Origin: Burkholderiales bacterium
GTDB taxonomy: Bacteria; Pseudomonadota; Gammaproteobacteria; Burkholderiales; Usitatibacteraceae
NCBI GenBank assembly: GCA_025360815.1
Contig: JANYBL010000098.1
Span: 1 to 62,351, forward strand
Reading direction: 5' to 3'
Length of the DNA stretch: 62,351 bases
Positions 8,104 to 17,447 of the stretch are shown here, piece by piece. Both the position numbers and the translations under genes were made by a program. Every line of letters begins with the position of its first letter. Positions within the stretch are counted from its first letter, which is position 1. The notes under the pieces were generated by a model that ran no database searches, had not been told where the DNA came from, and saw only the letters and a program-made list of their open reading frames with translations.

Positions 8104-9924
8104 ATGTCGGATGCATCATCACCATCGAAGGTATCAAACAAAAACCGTCGCCAGTTTATTAAAACCACGGGCTCGGCCGTCGCCGCGACAGCCCTCAGCT
8201 CGACGCTGGCCGCTTGCAATTCTGATAGCACCACGATTACCATTCCGCCGCGTTTTCCCTACGGCGTAGCAAGCGGAGATCCGCTCGCTGACCGGGTCAT
8301 TTTGTGGACCTACGCTAACGTCCCCAACAGCACCGAAAACGTTGAACTCACTTGGCAAATTGCCAGCGACAGCAATTTCACCACAGTACTCAGCACAGGT
8401 AAAGTCACGGCAACGGAAGCAACCGGCTTCACCGTAAAAGTGGACGCCACAGGCCTAAGCGCCGGTGTGGAATATTTTTACCGCTTTCAAGGCAACCTGA
8501 ATAGCGCATCACCCATTGGCCGCACCCGCACACTACCAGCCTCGTCAGCGGCATCGGTAAAATTCGCGGTGTTCTCTTGCTCACTGTACTCGGAAGGTTA
8601 TTTCAACGCCTATGACGCCGCCGCGCAATCTGATGCCCAATACGCTATTCACGTTGGCGATTACATTTACGAATACGGCGGCGCTGACGTCAAAAAATAT
8701 GGCAACACGGATGCCGTAAGGCTCGGCCGCGTTAGTTTCCCAGATAACGATATCGTCAGCATCGCCGATTACCGCACTCGCTATGCGCTTTACAAATCTG
8801 ACCCCAGCCTGCAAGCCCTGCACGCCAAAATGCCGTGGATCACGATTTGGGACGATCATGAATTCGCTAACAACAGCTATGTCGGCGGCGCTGAAAACCA
8901 CAACGCCGCAACACAAGGCGATTGGAATGCCCGCAAAGCCAATGCCTCCAAGGTTTATCACGAATGGATGCCAATTCGCACGCCCGACGCGGCCAACCTA
9001 CTCAAGATTTATCGCTCGTTTGATTTCGGCAGCTTGTTCTCGCTGCACATGCTCGACACCCGCATCGAAGGTCGTGATCGACAGTATGATAATTTTGGCG
9101 ATGCCGATGGCGGCGTCACCCGCTATATCGCAGGCGTTACCCCAAACCCCGCTACTGGCGCCATTCCCGACGCATCGCGCCGGATGATTTCAGCCGAACA
9201 ACAAGCCTGGTTGCAGGGCAAACTGGCCGCATCAACCGCCACATGGCAGGTGCTGGGCAACCAAGACATCATGGGCAAAATGTGGATTCCGTATTCGGTT
9301 GCGCAATTCTTTAACCCTGCTAACCCAAACCCTAGCGCTGGCGGCGCTGCGATCCAAACTTACCTTGGCGCCAAGGCAACGCGTGCCGCAGCAGGAACAG
9401 CCGCGCTCAGCCCCGCTCAAGTCGCGTTGCTCGACCCCAGCAAAAACCCGCGCCTACCGTATAACCTTGATTCTTGGGATGGGTATCCAGCCAGCCGTGA
9501 GGCGGTTTTGCAAACCGTGAAAGCGTTGAACAAAAAACTGGTCGTACTCTCTGGCGATTCGCACAACGGTTGGTTCACCAGCCTCACCACTTTTGCCGGC
9601 GATAAAGTCGGTGTGGAATTTGCCGGCACCTCTGTCACCTCCACTGGCTTTGAAAGCGCCGGACTGGGTGGCTTGGGACCATCGTTGGACGGCAGCGCAT
9701 TGGTGCCGCAACTGGGCGCGGCCGCTATCGGAAGAGGGCTTGGTTTAATCGATGATCTCAATTATGCCGACACCACTCAACGCGGCTACTTGCTCATGAC
9801 CGTGACAGCTGCCGCGGTGAAAGGCGAATATGTTTATGTCAGCACGGTGAAATCCACGACTTACACCAGTGTCATTGGCCGCACGATTACAGTGGCGGCG
9901 TCAGGGGCAGTGACCTACGCTTAA
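8104..9924 (+). CDS. phoD: PhoD-like alkaline phosphatase, Tat-exported
   Basis: 606 residues. The N-terminus has a twin-arginine motif (NRRQFIK, residues 14-20), a hydrophobic stretch and LAAC, so it is exported folded by Tat and may be a lipoprotein. An N-terminal Ig-like PhoD domain (FPYGVASGDPL) leads to the metallophosphatase core with HVGDYIYEYG, WDDHEFANNSY and VLSGDSHNGW, the metal-binding motifs of Ca/Fe PhoD enzymes. It releases phosphate from phosphomono- or diesters in the periplasm. A good ribosome site (GGGAGC) precedes ATG 8104. A 7-bp inverted repeat (9924-9930/9945-9951) sits at the stop but lacks a T run. No Pho box is evident to the eye. Confidence 0.92.
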   Translation: MSDASSPSKVSNKNRRQFIKTTGSAVAATALSSTLAACNSDSTTITIPPRFPYGVASGDPLADRVILWTYANVPNSTENVELTWQIASDSNFTTVLSTGKVTATEATGFTVKVDATGLSAGVEYFYRFQGNLNSASPIGRTRTLPASSAASVKFAVFSCSLYSEGYFNAYDAAAQSDAQYAIHVGDYIYEYGGADVKKYGNTDAVRLGRVSFPDNDIVSIADYRTRYALYKSDPSLQALHAKMPWITIWDDHEFANNSYVGGAENHNAATQGDWNARKANASKVYHEWMPIRTPDAANLLKIYRSFDFGSLFSLHMLDTRIEGRDRQYDNFGDADGGVTRYIAGVTPNPATGAIPDASRRMISAEQQAWLQGKLAASTATWQVLGNQDIMGKMWIPYSVAQFFNPANPNPSAGGAAIQTYLGAKATRAAAGTAALSPAQVALLDPSKNPRLPYNLDSWDGYPASREAVLQTVKALNKKLVVLSGDSHNGWFTSLTTFAGDKVGVEFAGTSVTSTGFESAGLGGLGPSLDGSALVPQLGAAAIGRGLGLIDDLNYADTTQRGYLLMTVTAAAVKGEYVYVSTVKSTTYTSVIGRTITVAASGAVTYA

Positions 9925-10057
9925 AGCATCAAACTGGGCGGCGCGATGCTTAAATGCTCGCGTTGTTCCCGTCGGATTCGGAACCGTTCATCAAAGTGTC
10001 ATAATCAAATCCTATCTTGTATGAAACAAATTTCATAACAACAAGAAAGGAAAGAGC

Positions 10058-10825
10058 ATGAATTTATTTCCGTTTGTTTTGTTTGCACTTGTATTCGTCG
10101 GCTTCGTTGCCTTTTTTGCCATCCGCCTCAACCGAACGGTGCGCTTGGAACAGCGCGCCACATTTATCAACGCATACCGCTTCCCTGCCTCACTACGCGG
10201 CAAACTCGTGTTCAAATATTCTCAGCTCACGACTGAACAGATCGATCAGGTGATTAAGGGCTTACGCCAGTTTTTCTTGGTCTGCCTGTCAGCCAATGTC
10301 GTGAACGGCGGTGCAGCGGTTGGGATGCCTTCCAAAGTGGTCGACGAGCTGTGGCACCAGTTCATTTTGATGTCGCGCGAATACTCGGAATTTTGCGATC
10401 AAGCGTTCGGTAAATACCTGCACCACACGCCGGACGCTGAGATGAAAAACGGCCTTGATATGTCGTTATCAAACACCCTGCATCAACTCCACTCACCCGG
10501 CCTCAACACCCGTATGGCCGGCGGCGCGGCGGCTATTGCCGGTGTGCCACTGCTCTTCGCCATGGATCGCGCACTCGATATCGAAGGCGGCTATCAATAC
10601 GATGCCCGCGCCGTCGAAGTACTCGAACTAAAACGCAAACAGCTATTGGCCAGCAGTGGTAGCGATGGAGGTGGCAGTGTATTTGATGACGGCGCGTCTG
10701 GTGGAAGCGCTAGCTTGAACAATTGTTCGGACACCAGCAGCATTGGCTGTAGTGATGGTGGGGCGAGTTCGGGCAGTGATGGCGGAGGCGGATGCGGCGG
10801 AGGTGGGGGTTGTGGAAGTAGCTAA
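10058..10825 (+). CDS. Membrane-anchored protein with WHxFIL motif and Gly/Cys tail
   Basis: 255 residues: one N-terminal membrane helix (LFPFVLFALVFVGFVAFFA), a helical middle with the motif VVDELWHQFILMSREYSEFC and FGKYLHHTP, a second weaker hydrophobic stretch (AGGAAAIAGVPLLFAM), then about 60 residues of Ser/Gly/Asp ending in GGGGCGGGGGCGSS. The D-x-x-W-H-x-F-I-L motif is shared with glycine-rich-domain proteins of bacteria and plants; the Gly/Cys tail recalls TIGR04222-type membrane proteins. No function is established for either. AGGAAAG gives a strong ribosome site before ATG 10058. Confidence 0.75.
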   Translation: MNLFPFVLFALVFVGFVAFFAIRLNRTVRLEQRATFINAYRFPASLRGKLVFKYSQLTTEQIDQVIKGLRQFFLVCLSANVVNGGAAVGMPSKVVDELWHQFILMSREYSEFCDQAFGKYLHHTPDAEMKNGLDMSLSNTLHQLHSPGLNTRMAGGAAAIAGVPLLFAMDRALDIEGGYQYDARAVEVLELKRKQLLASSGSDGGGSVFDDGASGGSASLNNCSDTSSIGCSDGGASSGSDGGGGCGGGGGCGSS

Positions 10826-10828
10826 ACG

Positions 10829-10876
10829 CTAGCACTGGCGGGGCTTTTCAAGGCATCACAGCCCATCGCTGGGCAA
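10829..10876. repeat. Dispersed repeat, copy 1
   Basis: Starts with CTAGCACTGGCGGGG, which recurs exactly at 28011-28025; the following bases are also similar (TTTTCAAGG against GTTCAAGGG, and a shared GGGCAA end). It follows the stop of the Gly/Cys-tail gene. A 12-base piece of the same core also occurs at 20907-20918 inside a coding region. Confidence 0.5.
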
Positions 10877-10895
10877 ATAAAGCGTGTCTAGGCAG

Positions 10896-10933
10896 CTACG
10901 GACGGTGGGCACACTTCGTTCTGCCCACACTAC
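10896..10933. repeat. REP-like palindrome
   Basis: GTGGGCA (10905-10911) and TGCCCAC (10922-10928) form a 7-bp stem around a 10-base loop, bordered by CTACGGAC and ACACTACG. The GTGGGCA...TGCCCAC core flanked by CTACG/CTACG-like ends is a common intergenic palindrome type in proteobacteria. Only one copy was found here. Confidence 0.5.
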
Positions 10934-11000
10934 GATTGATTCGTTTCGGGTTACGGTGCCGAAATTAATCCCCAATCAAAAGACCGACCGCGAGAACGAA

Positions 11001-11030
11001 AAAAGCCCTGATGATCAAGGGCTTTTCTGT
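11001..11030. terminator. Bidirectional intrinsic terminator
   Basis: AAAAGCCCT (11001-11009) pairs perfectly with AGGGCTTTT (11018-11026) across an 8-base loop, giving a GC core with A and T runs on both sides. It sits between the plus-strand Gly/Cys-tail gene and the convergent HiPIP gene and can serve both. Confidence 0.85.
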
Positions 11031-11083
11031 TGGTGACAAACGCGGAACCGCAAATTAATTTTTCGATACACGCGTCCTAACAA

Positions 11084-11536
11084 TCACGCCACTTTTTTCA
11101 CAAATCCGCTGCACCAACCTTGGCTATTTACTTGCTTGCCAGCAAACAAAGCGCATGGGCCAATGGTGGCATTTGCCTGCCCTTGGAAGAGTTGGCACGC
11201 GCTACAGTGCTGTCCCACTGCGTAGGTTTTGTATTTCGCGGTATCGGCCTTGGTTGCGTTCGCAACGTAGCCAAGGGCTAAGGCGGTAGGTTCTTTTTCA
11301 TCGACTACAGCCGCGGTGCTGGTATTGGTCGCAGCGGGCGGTGGGTTCCCGGCTACGGGGGCTGGCGCTGCGGCGGGTTGAGTTGCAACCGGCGCTAAAA
11401 CCGGCGCGGGCGTTGGTTCTGGTGCTGACGCAACAGCAACTACCTTGGGAGCTTCAGTTGATTTATCAGAGCAGCTGACTACAAATGCTGCACCTGCAAG
11501 GGGAACAATTTTAATAAACTGACGGCGAGTAGTCAT
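11084..11536 (-). CDS. High-potential iron-sulfur protein (HiPIP)
   Basis: 150 residues. A Tat signal (TTRRQFIKIVPLAGAAFVVSC, residues 2-22) is followed by about 55 residues of Pro/Ala linker and a C-terminal HiPIP domain. The four cluster cysteines are visible as HCSAC, GPCALF and GWCSGF, with the conserved glycines, so a [4Fe-4S]3+/2+ cluster is expected. The protein is a periplasmic one-electron carrier; the SC after the Tat helix may be a lipobox. The Pro/Ala linker is long for the family. A partner reductase or oxidase is not nearby. The stop lies close to the shared terminator at 11001-11030. Confidence 0.92.
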   Translation of the reverse strand: MTTRRQFIKIVPLAGAAFVVSCSDKSTEAPKVVAVASAPEPTPAPVLAPVATQPAAAPAPVAGNPPPAATNTSTAAVVDEKEPTALALGYVANATKADTAKYKTYAVGQHCSACQLFQGQANATIGPCALFAGKQVNSQGWCSGFVKKVA

Positions 11537-11800
11537 GGCGATTCCTTAGTGTGGAGAGTGCCTTGCGGAGAAGCTGCCTCAATGGGGTTTCAGAGGCAGC
11601 GCGTAATGCACAGTTGACTCGTTACTGATGAATATGTGTTTGTGGCGATGCGGCTGTTATCGAGATGAAAATTGTACCAACAAATGAATATTTATTTAGT
11701 TTTACGACGACGCTACATTAGCACACGTTTAGTCGTCCCAGACCATCACCTCAAACACAACTTCGGTGCTCGTGTTTCCAACTAACCCCCTACTTAAATT

Positions 11801-13465
11801 CTACTTCAACGCCCTATACCGAATCCGCTTAGGCCGTGCCGCCTCATCACCCAAGCGCCTGCGCTTATCAAACTCGTATTCATTGTAATTGCCGTCGTAA
11901 AACACCCACTGCGAGTCACCTTCGCAAGCCAAAATATGAGTAGCGATACGATCCAAGAACCAGCGATCGTGGGAGACCACCATAATCGAGCCGGCAAATT
12001 CCATCAGCGCATCCTCCAACGAGCGCAGTGTTTCAACATCCAGATCGTTTGACGGTTCATCGAGCAGCAACACATTGCCGCCTTTAAGCAGCGTTTTCGC
12101 CATATGCAAACGGCCACGCTCACCGCCGGATAATTTGCCTACCAATTTTTGCTGGTCGCCACCTTTGAAATTGAAGCGGCCGATGTAGGCACGCGATTGC
12201 ATTTCAAACCGGCCCACTTGCATGATGTCGGAGCCGCCTGATACGGACATCCAGACGGTTTTATCGTCGTCCAAGGAATCACGCGACTGATCGACGAAAG
12301 CCAAATTAACCGTCGGGCCAACTTTGATCGTGCCGCTGTCGGGCTTTTCTTGATTGGACAGCATGCGGAACAACGTAGATTTACCGGCACCGTTCGGGCC
12401 GATGATGCCGACAATCGCGCCGGGCGGCACTTTGAAACTTAAATTGTCGATCAACAATCGGTCGCCATAAGCTTTGGAGACGTTGGTGAACTCAATTACT
12501 TCGTTGCCCAGGCGCTCGCCAACAGGAATAAAGATCTCCTGAGTTTCATTGCGCTTTTGGTATTCAAAGCTGGATAGTTCCTCAAATCGGGTCATCCGTG
12601 CTTTGGATTTGGCCATGCGGCCTTTCGGGTTTTGGCGGACCCATTCCAATTCTTTTTTCAACGCTTTTTGGCGCATCGATTCGCCGGATTCCTCCGCGGC
12701 TAGACGGTCTTTTTTCTGGTCCAGCCAAGAGCTATAATTACCCTTCCAAGGGATACCTGACCCGCGATCCAATTCTAAAATCCATTCGGCGGCATTGTCG
12801 AGAAAGTAGCGATCATGGGTCACTGCAACAACGGTACCGGGGAACGATTGCAAAAATTGCTCCAGCCAATCCACACTCTCGGCGTCCAAGTGATTGGTGG
12901 GCTCATCGAGCAGCAACATATCGGGCTTGGAGAGCAGCAAACGGCACAACGCCACCCGACGTTTTTCACCACCCGATAAATTGCCAATCACGGCTTCCCA
13001 AGGCGGGATGCGCAGCGCGTCGGCGGCGATTTCCATCTGCACTTCGAGGTTCTCACCATCAGAGGCACCGATAATAGCTTCCAGCTCCGCCTGTTCAGCC
13101 GCAAGCACATCAAAATCAGCATCCGGCTCGGCGTATTCAGCATAAACCTGTTCCAGGCGCGATTTGGCCTTCAAAATGCCGCCGACGCCCTCTTCCACCG
13201 ATTCGCGCACGGTGTGCTCGGGGTTCAGTTTCGGCTCTTGTTCTAGGTAGCCGATGCGCAAATTGGGCATCGGTACGGCTTCGCCTTCGATGTCCTTGTC
13301 CACGCCCGCCATGATTTTGAGCAGCGTGGATTTACCGGAACCGTTCATGCCCAGCACGCCAATTTTGGCACCGGGGAAGAAGGATAGGTTGATGTCTTTT
13401 AAAATTTGGCGTTTCGGCGGAACAATCTTGCCGACGCGGTTCATGGTGTAGACGTACTGTGCCAT
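11801..13465 (-). CDS. ettA: Energy-dependent translational throttle protein EttA (ABC-F)
   Basis: 555 residues from ATG 13465 ([13 protein letters not shown], the family start); an in-frame extension upstream is not used by relatives. Two ABC domains: Walker A GMNGSGKS with LSGGEKRR and DEPTNHLD, then GPNGAGKS with LSGGERGR and DEPSNDLD. The arm and linker segments ([18 protein letters not shown]) are those of EttA, not of Uup or YheS. ABC-F proteins have no membrane part; EttA binds the ribosomal E site and gates the first elongation step according to the ATP/ADP ratio. Encoded alone, with its end facing the HiPIP promoter region (11537-11800). Confidence 0.95.
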   Translation of the reverse strand: MAQYVYTMNRVGKIVPPKRQILKDINLSFFPGAKIGVLGMNGSGKSTLLKIMAGVDKDIEGEAVPMPNLRIGYLEQEPKLNPEHTVRESVEEGVGGILKAKSRLEQVYAEYAEPDADFDVLAAEQAELEAIIGASDGENLEVQMEIAADALRIPPWEAVIGNLSGGEKRRVALCRLLLSKPDMLLLDEPTNHLDAESVDWLEQFLQSFPGTVVAVTHDRYFLDNAAEWILELDRGSGIPWKGNYSSWLDQKKDRLAAEESGESMRQKALKKELEWVRQNPKGRMAKSKARMTRFEELSSFEYQKRNETQEIFIPVGERLGNEVIEFTNVSKAYGDRLLIDNLSFKVPPGAIVGIIGPNGAGKSTLFRMLSNQEKPDSGTIKVGPTVNLAFVDQSRDSLDDDKTVWMSVSGGSDIMQVGRFEMQSRAYIGRFNFKGGDQQKLVGKLSGGERGRLHMAKTLLKGGNVLLLDEPSNDLDVETLRSLEDALMEFAGSIMVVSHDRWFLDRIATHILACEGDSQWVFYDGNYNEYEFDKRRRLGDEAARPKRIRYRALK

Positions 13466-13589
13466 AGCGGTTTCTTCAGTTTCGTTGGTGATTGCTGATT
13501 GTTGTATTGCGAAGAACAGACAACCATAGAGTTTACAGGAGTGGGGCGGCAATTTCGCTGTTTTGTACGATGACGACGCAGTTTTTTGA

Positions 13590-13715
13590 CTTGCTTTTGG
13601 TTGGAATTGGGGTCGTGTTTGGGTCGTGCGTGCACGGTGCTTGGGCTGCGCGTGGATTGCGCTTGGGGTGGACTTTTAGCGTGCTTTGGCCGCGCTTGAG
13701 CAGTGCTTGAGTGGT
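13590..13715. repeat. G/T-rich degenerate repeats
   Basis: In the 458-bp gap between divergent ettA and the ABC-2 ATPase gene, a G/T-rich strand repeats variations of GTGCTTGGG and GCGCTTGAG (for example 13637, 13659 and 13693) at uneven spacing. Long minus-strand reading frames here come from this bias and do not look like protein. Confidence 0.4.
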
Positions 13716-13840
13716 CTTCACACGCTTGCAATTGGCGCTGATCGGTTGCAACTCGCGCCATCCGCGCCGCGTTTCGTCTTTTCGTGCGACCGGTATGCAA
13801 TGATTGACCTACATTAGCGCTGTGCCCGCTGTGCCGTAAA

Positions 13841-13876
13841 CAAACACGAACGCAAACACCAACGCAAACACGAACG
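13841..13876. repeat. Three 12-bp direct repeats before an ABC exporter
   Basis: CAAACACGAACG (13841-13852), CAAACACCAACG (13853-13864) and CAAACACGAACG (13865-13876) are contiguous and almost identical, ending 47 bp before the ATPase start codon. They lie in the expected promoter or leader region. Confidence 0.85.
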
Positions 13877-13923
13877 GCGCACCAAAGCAGCCCCAAAACA
13901 ACAATCATTTAGACGGGATCATC

Positions 13924-14982
13924 ATGCATAACACACGACAAGCCACTGCAACCCAAAATGCTAGCGGACTCATTGCAACTAACCTCGAAAAACGCTACGG
14001 CGACCGGCACGTTGTCAGCAATGTCTCGATTACCGTAAAGCCGGGCGAAATTGTCGGCCTGCTGGGACCGAACGGCGCAGGCAAAACGACGACGGTATCG
14101 ATGATTTGCGGGATTGTTGAGGCGGATAGCGGCTCGGTGTTCATTGCCGGGATGGATACGAACGACGGTTTTGCCACCAAACGGCGCATCGGCCTTGTCC
14201 CGCAGGATTTGGCGCTTTATGAAAACTTATCTGCCCTCCAAAACTTGGAATTATTTGGCGCGCTATATGGTTTGTCTGGCGATTTGCTGAAATCGCGGAC
14301 AGTTGAAGCACTCGCATTGGTTGGCTTAAGCGACCGGGCAAAAGATAAACCTGCCACGTTCTCCGGCGGCATGAAACGTCGGCTCAACATCGCCATCACC
14401 CTGGTTCACGACCCGGAGGTGTTGATTTTGGACGAGCCGACGGTCGGCATTGATCCGCAAAGCCGCAACGCGATTTTCGATAATTTGGAAACTCTCAAAG
14501 CGCACGGCAAAGCCATCATCTACACCACGCACTACATGGAAGAAGCTGAACGGCTGTGCGACCGCATCGTCATTATGGATCACGGCAAAGTGATCGCCAG
14601 CGATAGTTTGGCAAACTTGTACAAACAACTACCCGCCTCGCAAACGCTGGAGATTGAATGCGACAACCTGCCCGATCTGGCGGCACTTCGAAAAGTCGAG
14701 GGCGTAACCGATGCCGTCCTCGCATCCGTGCCAGCTGTGAAGCCTGATGCGAACCGCAATGCCGACCCCGATCACGAACCGCAAGCAGACCAGACGATGG
14801 CCAAAGCGGTCAACCAGACCACTTCAAAAATCAAAATTTCACTCAACGATTTATCGACTGATGCCGCAAAAGTCCTTGTCTGGCTTGGCGTTCAAGGCAT
14901 TCGCGTTAATCGTGTGTCGTCAGGCCGGGCCAATTTGGAAAGTTTATTTTTAACGCTGACGGGCCGTCAGTTGCGTGATTAG
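13924..14982 (+). CDS. ABC-2 type exporter, ATP-binding subunit
   Basis: 352 residues. Walker A GPNGAGKTTT (around residue 50), signature FSGGMKRR, Walker B VLILDEPTVGID and the H-loop TTHYMEE are all intact, as in CcmA/DrrA/YhhG-type ATPases. After residue 245 there is an insertion of roughly 30 polar residues (DANRNADPDHEPQAD) before the usual C-terminal domain. It energises export by the permease 50 bp downstream. The substrate cannot be predicted. Three 12-bp repeats stand just before it. Confidence 0.9.
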   Translation: MHNTRQATATQNASGLIATNLEKRYGDRHVVSNVSITVKPGEIVGLLGPNGAGKTTTVSMICGIVEADSGSVFIAGMDTNDGFATKRRIGLVPQDLALYENLSALQNLELFGALYGLSGDLLKSRTVEALALVGLSDRAKDKPATFSGGMKRRLNIAITLVHDPEVLILDEPTVGIDPQSRNAIFDNLETLKAHGKAIIYTTHYMEEAERLCDRIVIMDHGKVIASDSLANLYKQLPASQTLEIECDNLPDLAALRKVEGVTDAVLASVPAVKPDANRNADPDHEPQADQTMAKAVNQTTSKIKISLNDLSTDAAKVLVWLGVQGIRVNRVSSGRANLESLFLTLTGRQLRD

Positions 14983-15031
14983 TCGCCAAAAATATCCCCT
15001 ACCCAGACGCCATCAACCATTCGGAGCAAAC

Positions 15032-16378
15032 ATGTATAACACTGTCAGCGCACTCAAAGCACTCGTCCGAAAAGACATCATTTTATTTTTTTCGAATCGA
15101 CGCTCACTCCTAATTACGATCGCCGCGCCGATTTTGATCGCGGCGTTTTTCGGGAATCTGATGTCGCCCAAATCGGCAACGATATCAAAGGTGCCCGTTG
15201 CTGTAGTTGATTTAGATCGAAGCCCGCTTTCAACAAAAATCACCACCGCACTCGCCGCAGATACCGCGTTTGACGTCAGCACACCGCCCAAAGCCGAGGC
15301 GACCGAGCTGGTGCGCAAAGGGAAGCTCCGCGCGATGATCGTGTTGCCTGCTGGCTTTGGCGCGAATGCACCGAGAGCGCTATTTTCGGGCGGCGATAAT
15401 AAAAATTTGCCGCAAATTGACATTCACTACGATCCTTCCCAATCGATGGTGCTGGGTCTGGTGCGCGGCGTTTTGTCACAGCATGTAATGGAAGAAGTTT
15501 CACAATCGGTGTTTGGTGGAGGTGCCGCTGGCGCCATCAACCCTGTGATTGAAGACCTCCGCGCTCAGGTTGCCGCGAGTACGACCCGGCCCGATCTCAA
15601 GCGCGACTTAGCCGAGATGTTTGACAGCATCGCGAAGGTTCAAATACAGGTGAAAGCCCAAGCACAAACCAACAGCAGCGGCGTAAGCCAACCCGATGGA
15701 AGCAAATCTGCTGGCGGCTTTAGTTTCAGCTTGCCATTCAAAACCGAGGCTATCGAAGTCACCTCCGAGTTCGATAAAAAATATAACGGTTACGCACAAT
15801 CCTTTGCAGGGATGAGCGTGCAGTTTGTGCTGTTTATGGGCATCGATTTTGGCATTGCGCTACTGCTGGCGCGCCGACTTGGCTTGTGGAAGCGCTTTCG
15901 CGCGGCACCGATATCTCGTGCCACCTTGCTAGGCGGTAGCATTTTAAGCTGTACCTTGATTGCGACGTTCGTAATGGCGATTGTGTTCAGTGTGGCAATG
16001 GCCGTATTTGGGGTTCGGGTTGAAGGCAGTATGGCAGGCTTTTTAGGGCTGATCGTCACCTTCGGATTATTGACCGCCACATTTGGTTTGTTGATTGCCG
16101 CCGTCGGCAAAACCCCAGAGGCGACGCGGGGCCTGGCAGTATTGGCGACGTTATTGATGGTCATGTTGGGTGGCGCCTGGGTGCCCAGTTTTCTGTTCCC
16201 CGACTGGCTACAAACCGTTTCCCTTGCTGTGCCAACCCGTTGGGCTATTGACGGCTTGGCCGCAATGACGTGGCGCGGCTTGGGTATTGAAGCGGCGCTA
16301 AAACCGATTCTCGCGATGTTAGGCTTTAGCGCACTGTTCGGCGGATTAGCAATTTGGCAGTTCGATTGGGACGAGTGA
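15032..16378 (+). CDS. ABC-2 type exporter, permease subunit
   Basis: 448 residues from ATG 15032, which has CGGAGC seven bases upstream; an alternative ATG at 14975 overlaps the ATPase gene and adds residues absent from the family. One N-terminal membrane helix (FSNRRSLLITIAAPILIAAFF), a large periplasmic domain of about 200 residues and five to six C-terminal helices give the ABC2_membrane_3 (YhgE/YhhJ-like) layout, with the closing PTRWAIDGL segment. Works with the preceding ATPase in the inner membrane. No membrane-fusion protein or outer-membrane factor is nearby. Confidence 0.9.
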   Translation: MYNTVSALKALVRKDIILFFSNRRSLLITIAAPILIAAFFGNLMSPKSATISKVPVAVVDLDRSPLSTKITTALAADTAFDVSTPPKAEATELVRKGKLRAMIVLPAGFGANAPRALFSGGDNKNLPQIDIHYDPSQSMVLGLVRGVLSQHVMEEVSQSVFGGGAAGAINPVIEDLRAQVAASTTRPDLKRDLAEMFDSIAKVQIQVKAQAQTNSSGVSQPDGSKSAGGFSFSLPFKTEAIEVTSEFDKKYNGYAQSFAGMSVQFVLFMGIDFGIALLLARRLGLWKRFRAAPISRATLLGGSILSCTLIATFVMAIVFSVAMAVFGVRVEGSMAGFLGLIVTFGLLTATFGLLIAAVGKTPEATRGLAVLATLLMVMLGGAWVPSFLFPDWLQTVSLAVPTRWAIDGLAAMTWRGLGIEAALKPILAMLGFSALFGGLAIWQFDWDE

Positions 16379-16568
16379 ATTTTTGGTGGGGGGCTGGACG
16401 AGATGATGGAGTTGGGGCTGTGAAACTGAGGATGTCCAATTGCTGTGGCGGTCAGGGCAATTTTGCCTGCACTTAAAAACAGGTAATATTAAAATTTATG
16501 CTGTCTAGCTGCATCAATCACTTTAATCGCCTTTTTACTACTCCACCTCCTTACTTTCTATTTGAAAA

Positions 16569-16898
16569 ATGAACAACGCTTGGATTTTTTTAAGTTTCGC
16601 CATCTTATTTGAAGTTGCCGGCACGACCTGCATGAAGCTGTCCAAAGGCTTTACGGTGCTCACGCCGAGCATTCTCATTTTTGTTTTCTACGGCTGCGCA
16701 TTTTGGCTGAACACCAATGCGGTGAAGGTGATTGAGCTGAGTGTTGCTTACGCGATCTGGTCAGGATTAGGCACCGCGCTAACAGCGGCGATTGGCATAC
16801 TGTATTTCAAAGAACCCGCCACGGCAGTTAAACTGGTTTCTGTCTCGCTAATTGTGATTGGCGTGCTGGGTTTGCACTCGGCTTCGCTGGCGAAATAA
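16569..16898 (+). CDS. Small multidrug resistance (SMR) family transporter
   Basis: 109 residues, four membrane helices. The conserved glutamate of TM1 is present (FEVAGTTCMKLSKGF), as are SVAYAIWSGLG in TM3 and the ILYFKEP turn. SMR proteins work as antiparallel dimers exchanging protons for small cations (quaternary ammonium or guanidinium). The sequence alone does not separate the Qac and Gdx subtypes with certainty. No clear ribosome site precedes ATG 16569. The 190 bp upstream contain a small hairpin (16452-16469) but no guanidine riboswitch that I can recognise. Confidence 0.9.
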   Translation: MNNAWIFLSFAILFEVAGTTCMKLSKGFTVLTPSILIFVFYGCAFWLNTNAVKVIELSVAYAIWSGLGTALTAAIGILYFKEPATAVKLVSVSLIVIGVLGLHSASLAK

Positions 16899-16924
16899 CG
16901 GCATTGGTGGGGCTACCGCGCGAC

Positions 16925-17077
16925 TCAAGGAGAGTCGAACTCCCAGCGCATTATGAAAGGCCAGACGTCATCACTGTAACCCGCTAACGTGTCGAGTGCT
17001 GCCCCCAGCGCTCGACAATATAAAGGCCCATCACCCGAGCCCTTGAATTGCTGCTCTTGGACTGTGAATATCGTTTG
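16925..17077 (-). pseudogene. Possible protein-gene remnant
   Basis: On the minus strand an open frame of 50 codons without a start reads protein-like (GSGDGPLYCRALGAALDTLA and GYSDDVWPFIMRWEFDSP, then TGA at 16925). It is bounded upstream by TAG at 17078-17080. The composition looks like the end of a real protein, but I do not recognise a family and the reading may be chance. Confidence 0.25.
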
Positions 17078-17447
17078 CTAAGGCGTAGTCGTTTGGCATA
17101 TCGCCAGATATTGCCCACTAACCCCATGAGTCGGCGCTTTTGAGACTTTCAATAGCCCCAATCGATACGCACGGCGCGATATGCCATGCTGGCATCGCTC
17201 CAACTTGACCACGCCCAACCCCTTTCCGGCTTAAGTAATCAACAACTTCGATGCGGCGCTCAGCGCACTACGTTCTTCAACCTCACAATCGTCGTAATCG
17301 GGCATAGCTAGCGTTCGACCCTATAGCCGCCGCGCCTTTGCGACGTCCAGCGACCGAGGGGAGCGATCTGGTGCAACGAGTTAGCCAGCATTTGTTCCTT
17401 CCATCACATACGCGACACATGCAATTGATGTCAAAAAAAGGAGTACG
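17078..17447. other. Gene-poor stretch
   Basis: No reading frame with protein-like composition, no repeat and no terminator could be supported here. With the possible remnant at 16925-17077 it forms the longest stretch without a confident gene in the window. Confidence 0.5.

Noticed and set aside
13441-13908. Long open frame on the minus strand opposite the ettA-ABC gap
   Set aside because: Composition follows the G/T-rich repeats, it overlaps the ettA start and has no protein-like pattern.
16379-16568. Guanidine riboswitch upstream of the SMR gene
   Set aside because: One small hairpin is present, but the conserved loop sequences of the known guanidine classes could not be found.
16905-16990. 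tRNA-like stretch on the minus strand (T-loop-like GGGAGTTCGACTCTCC and a CAT-containing loop)
   Set aside because: The anticodon stem does not pair, and the spacing to the D-like part is too long and to the T-arm too short. A protein-remnant reading of the same bases is at least as good.
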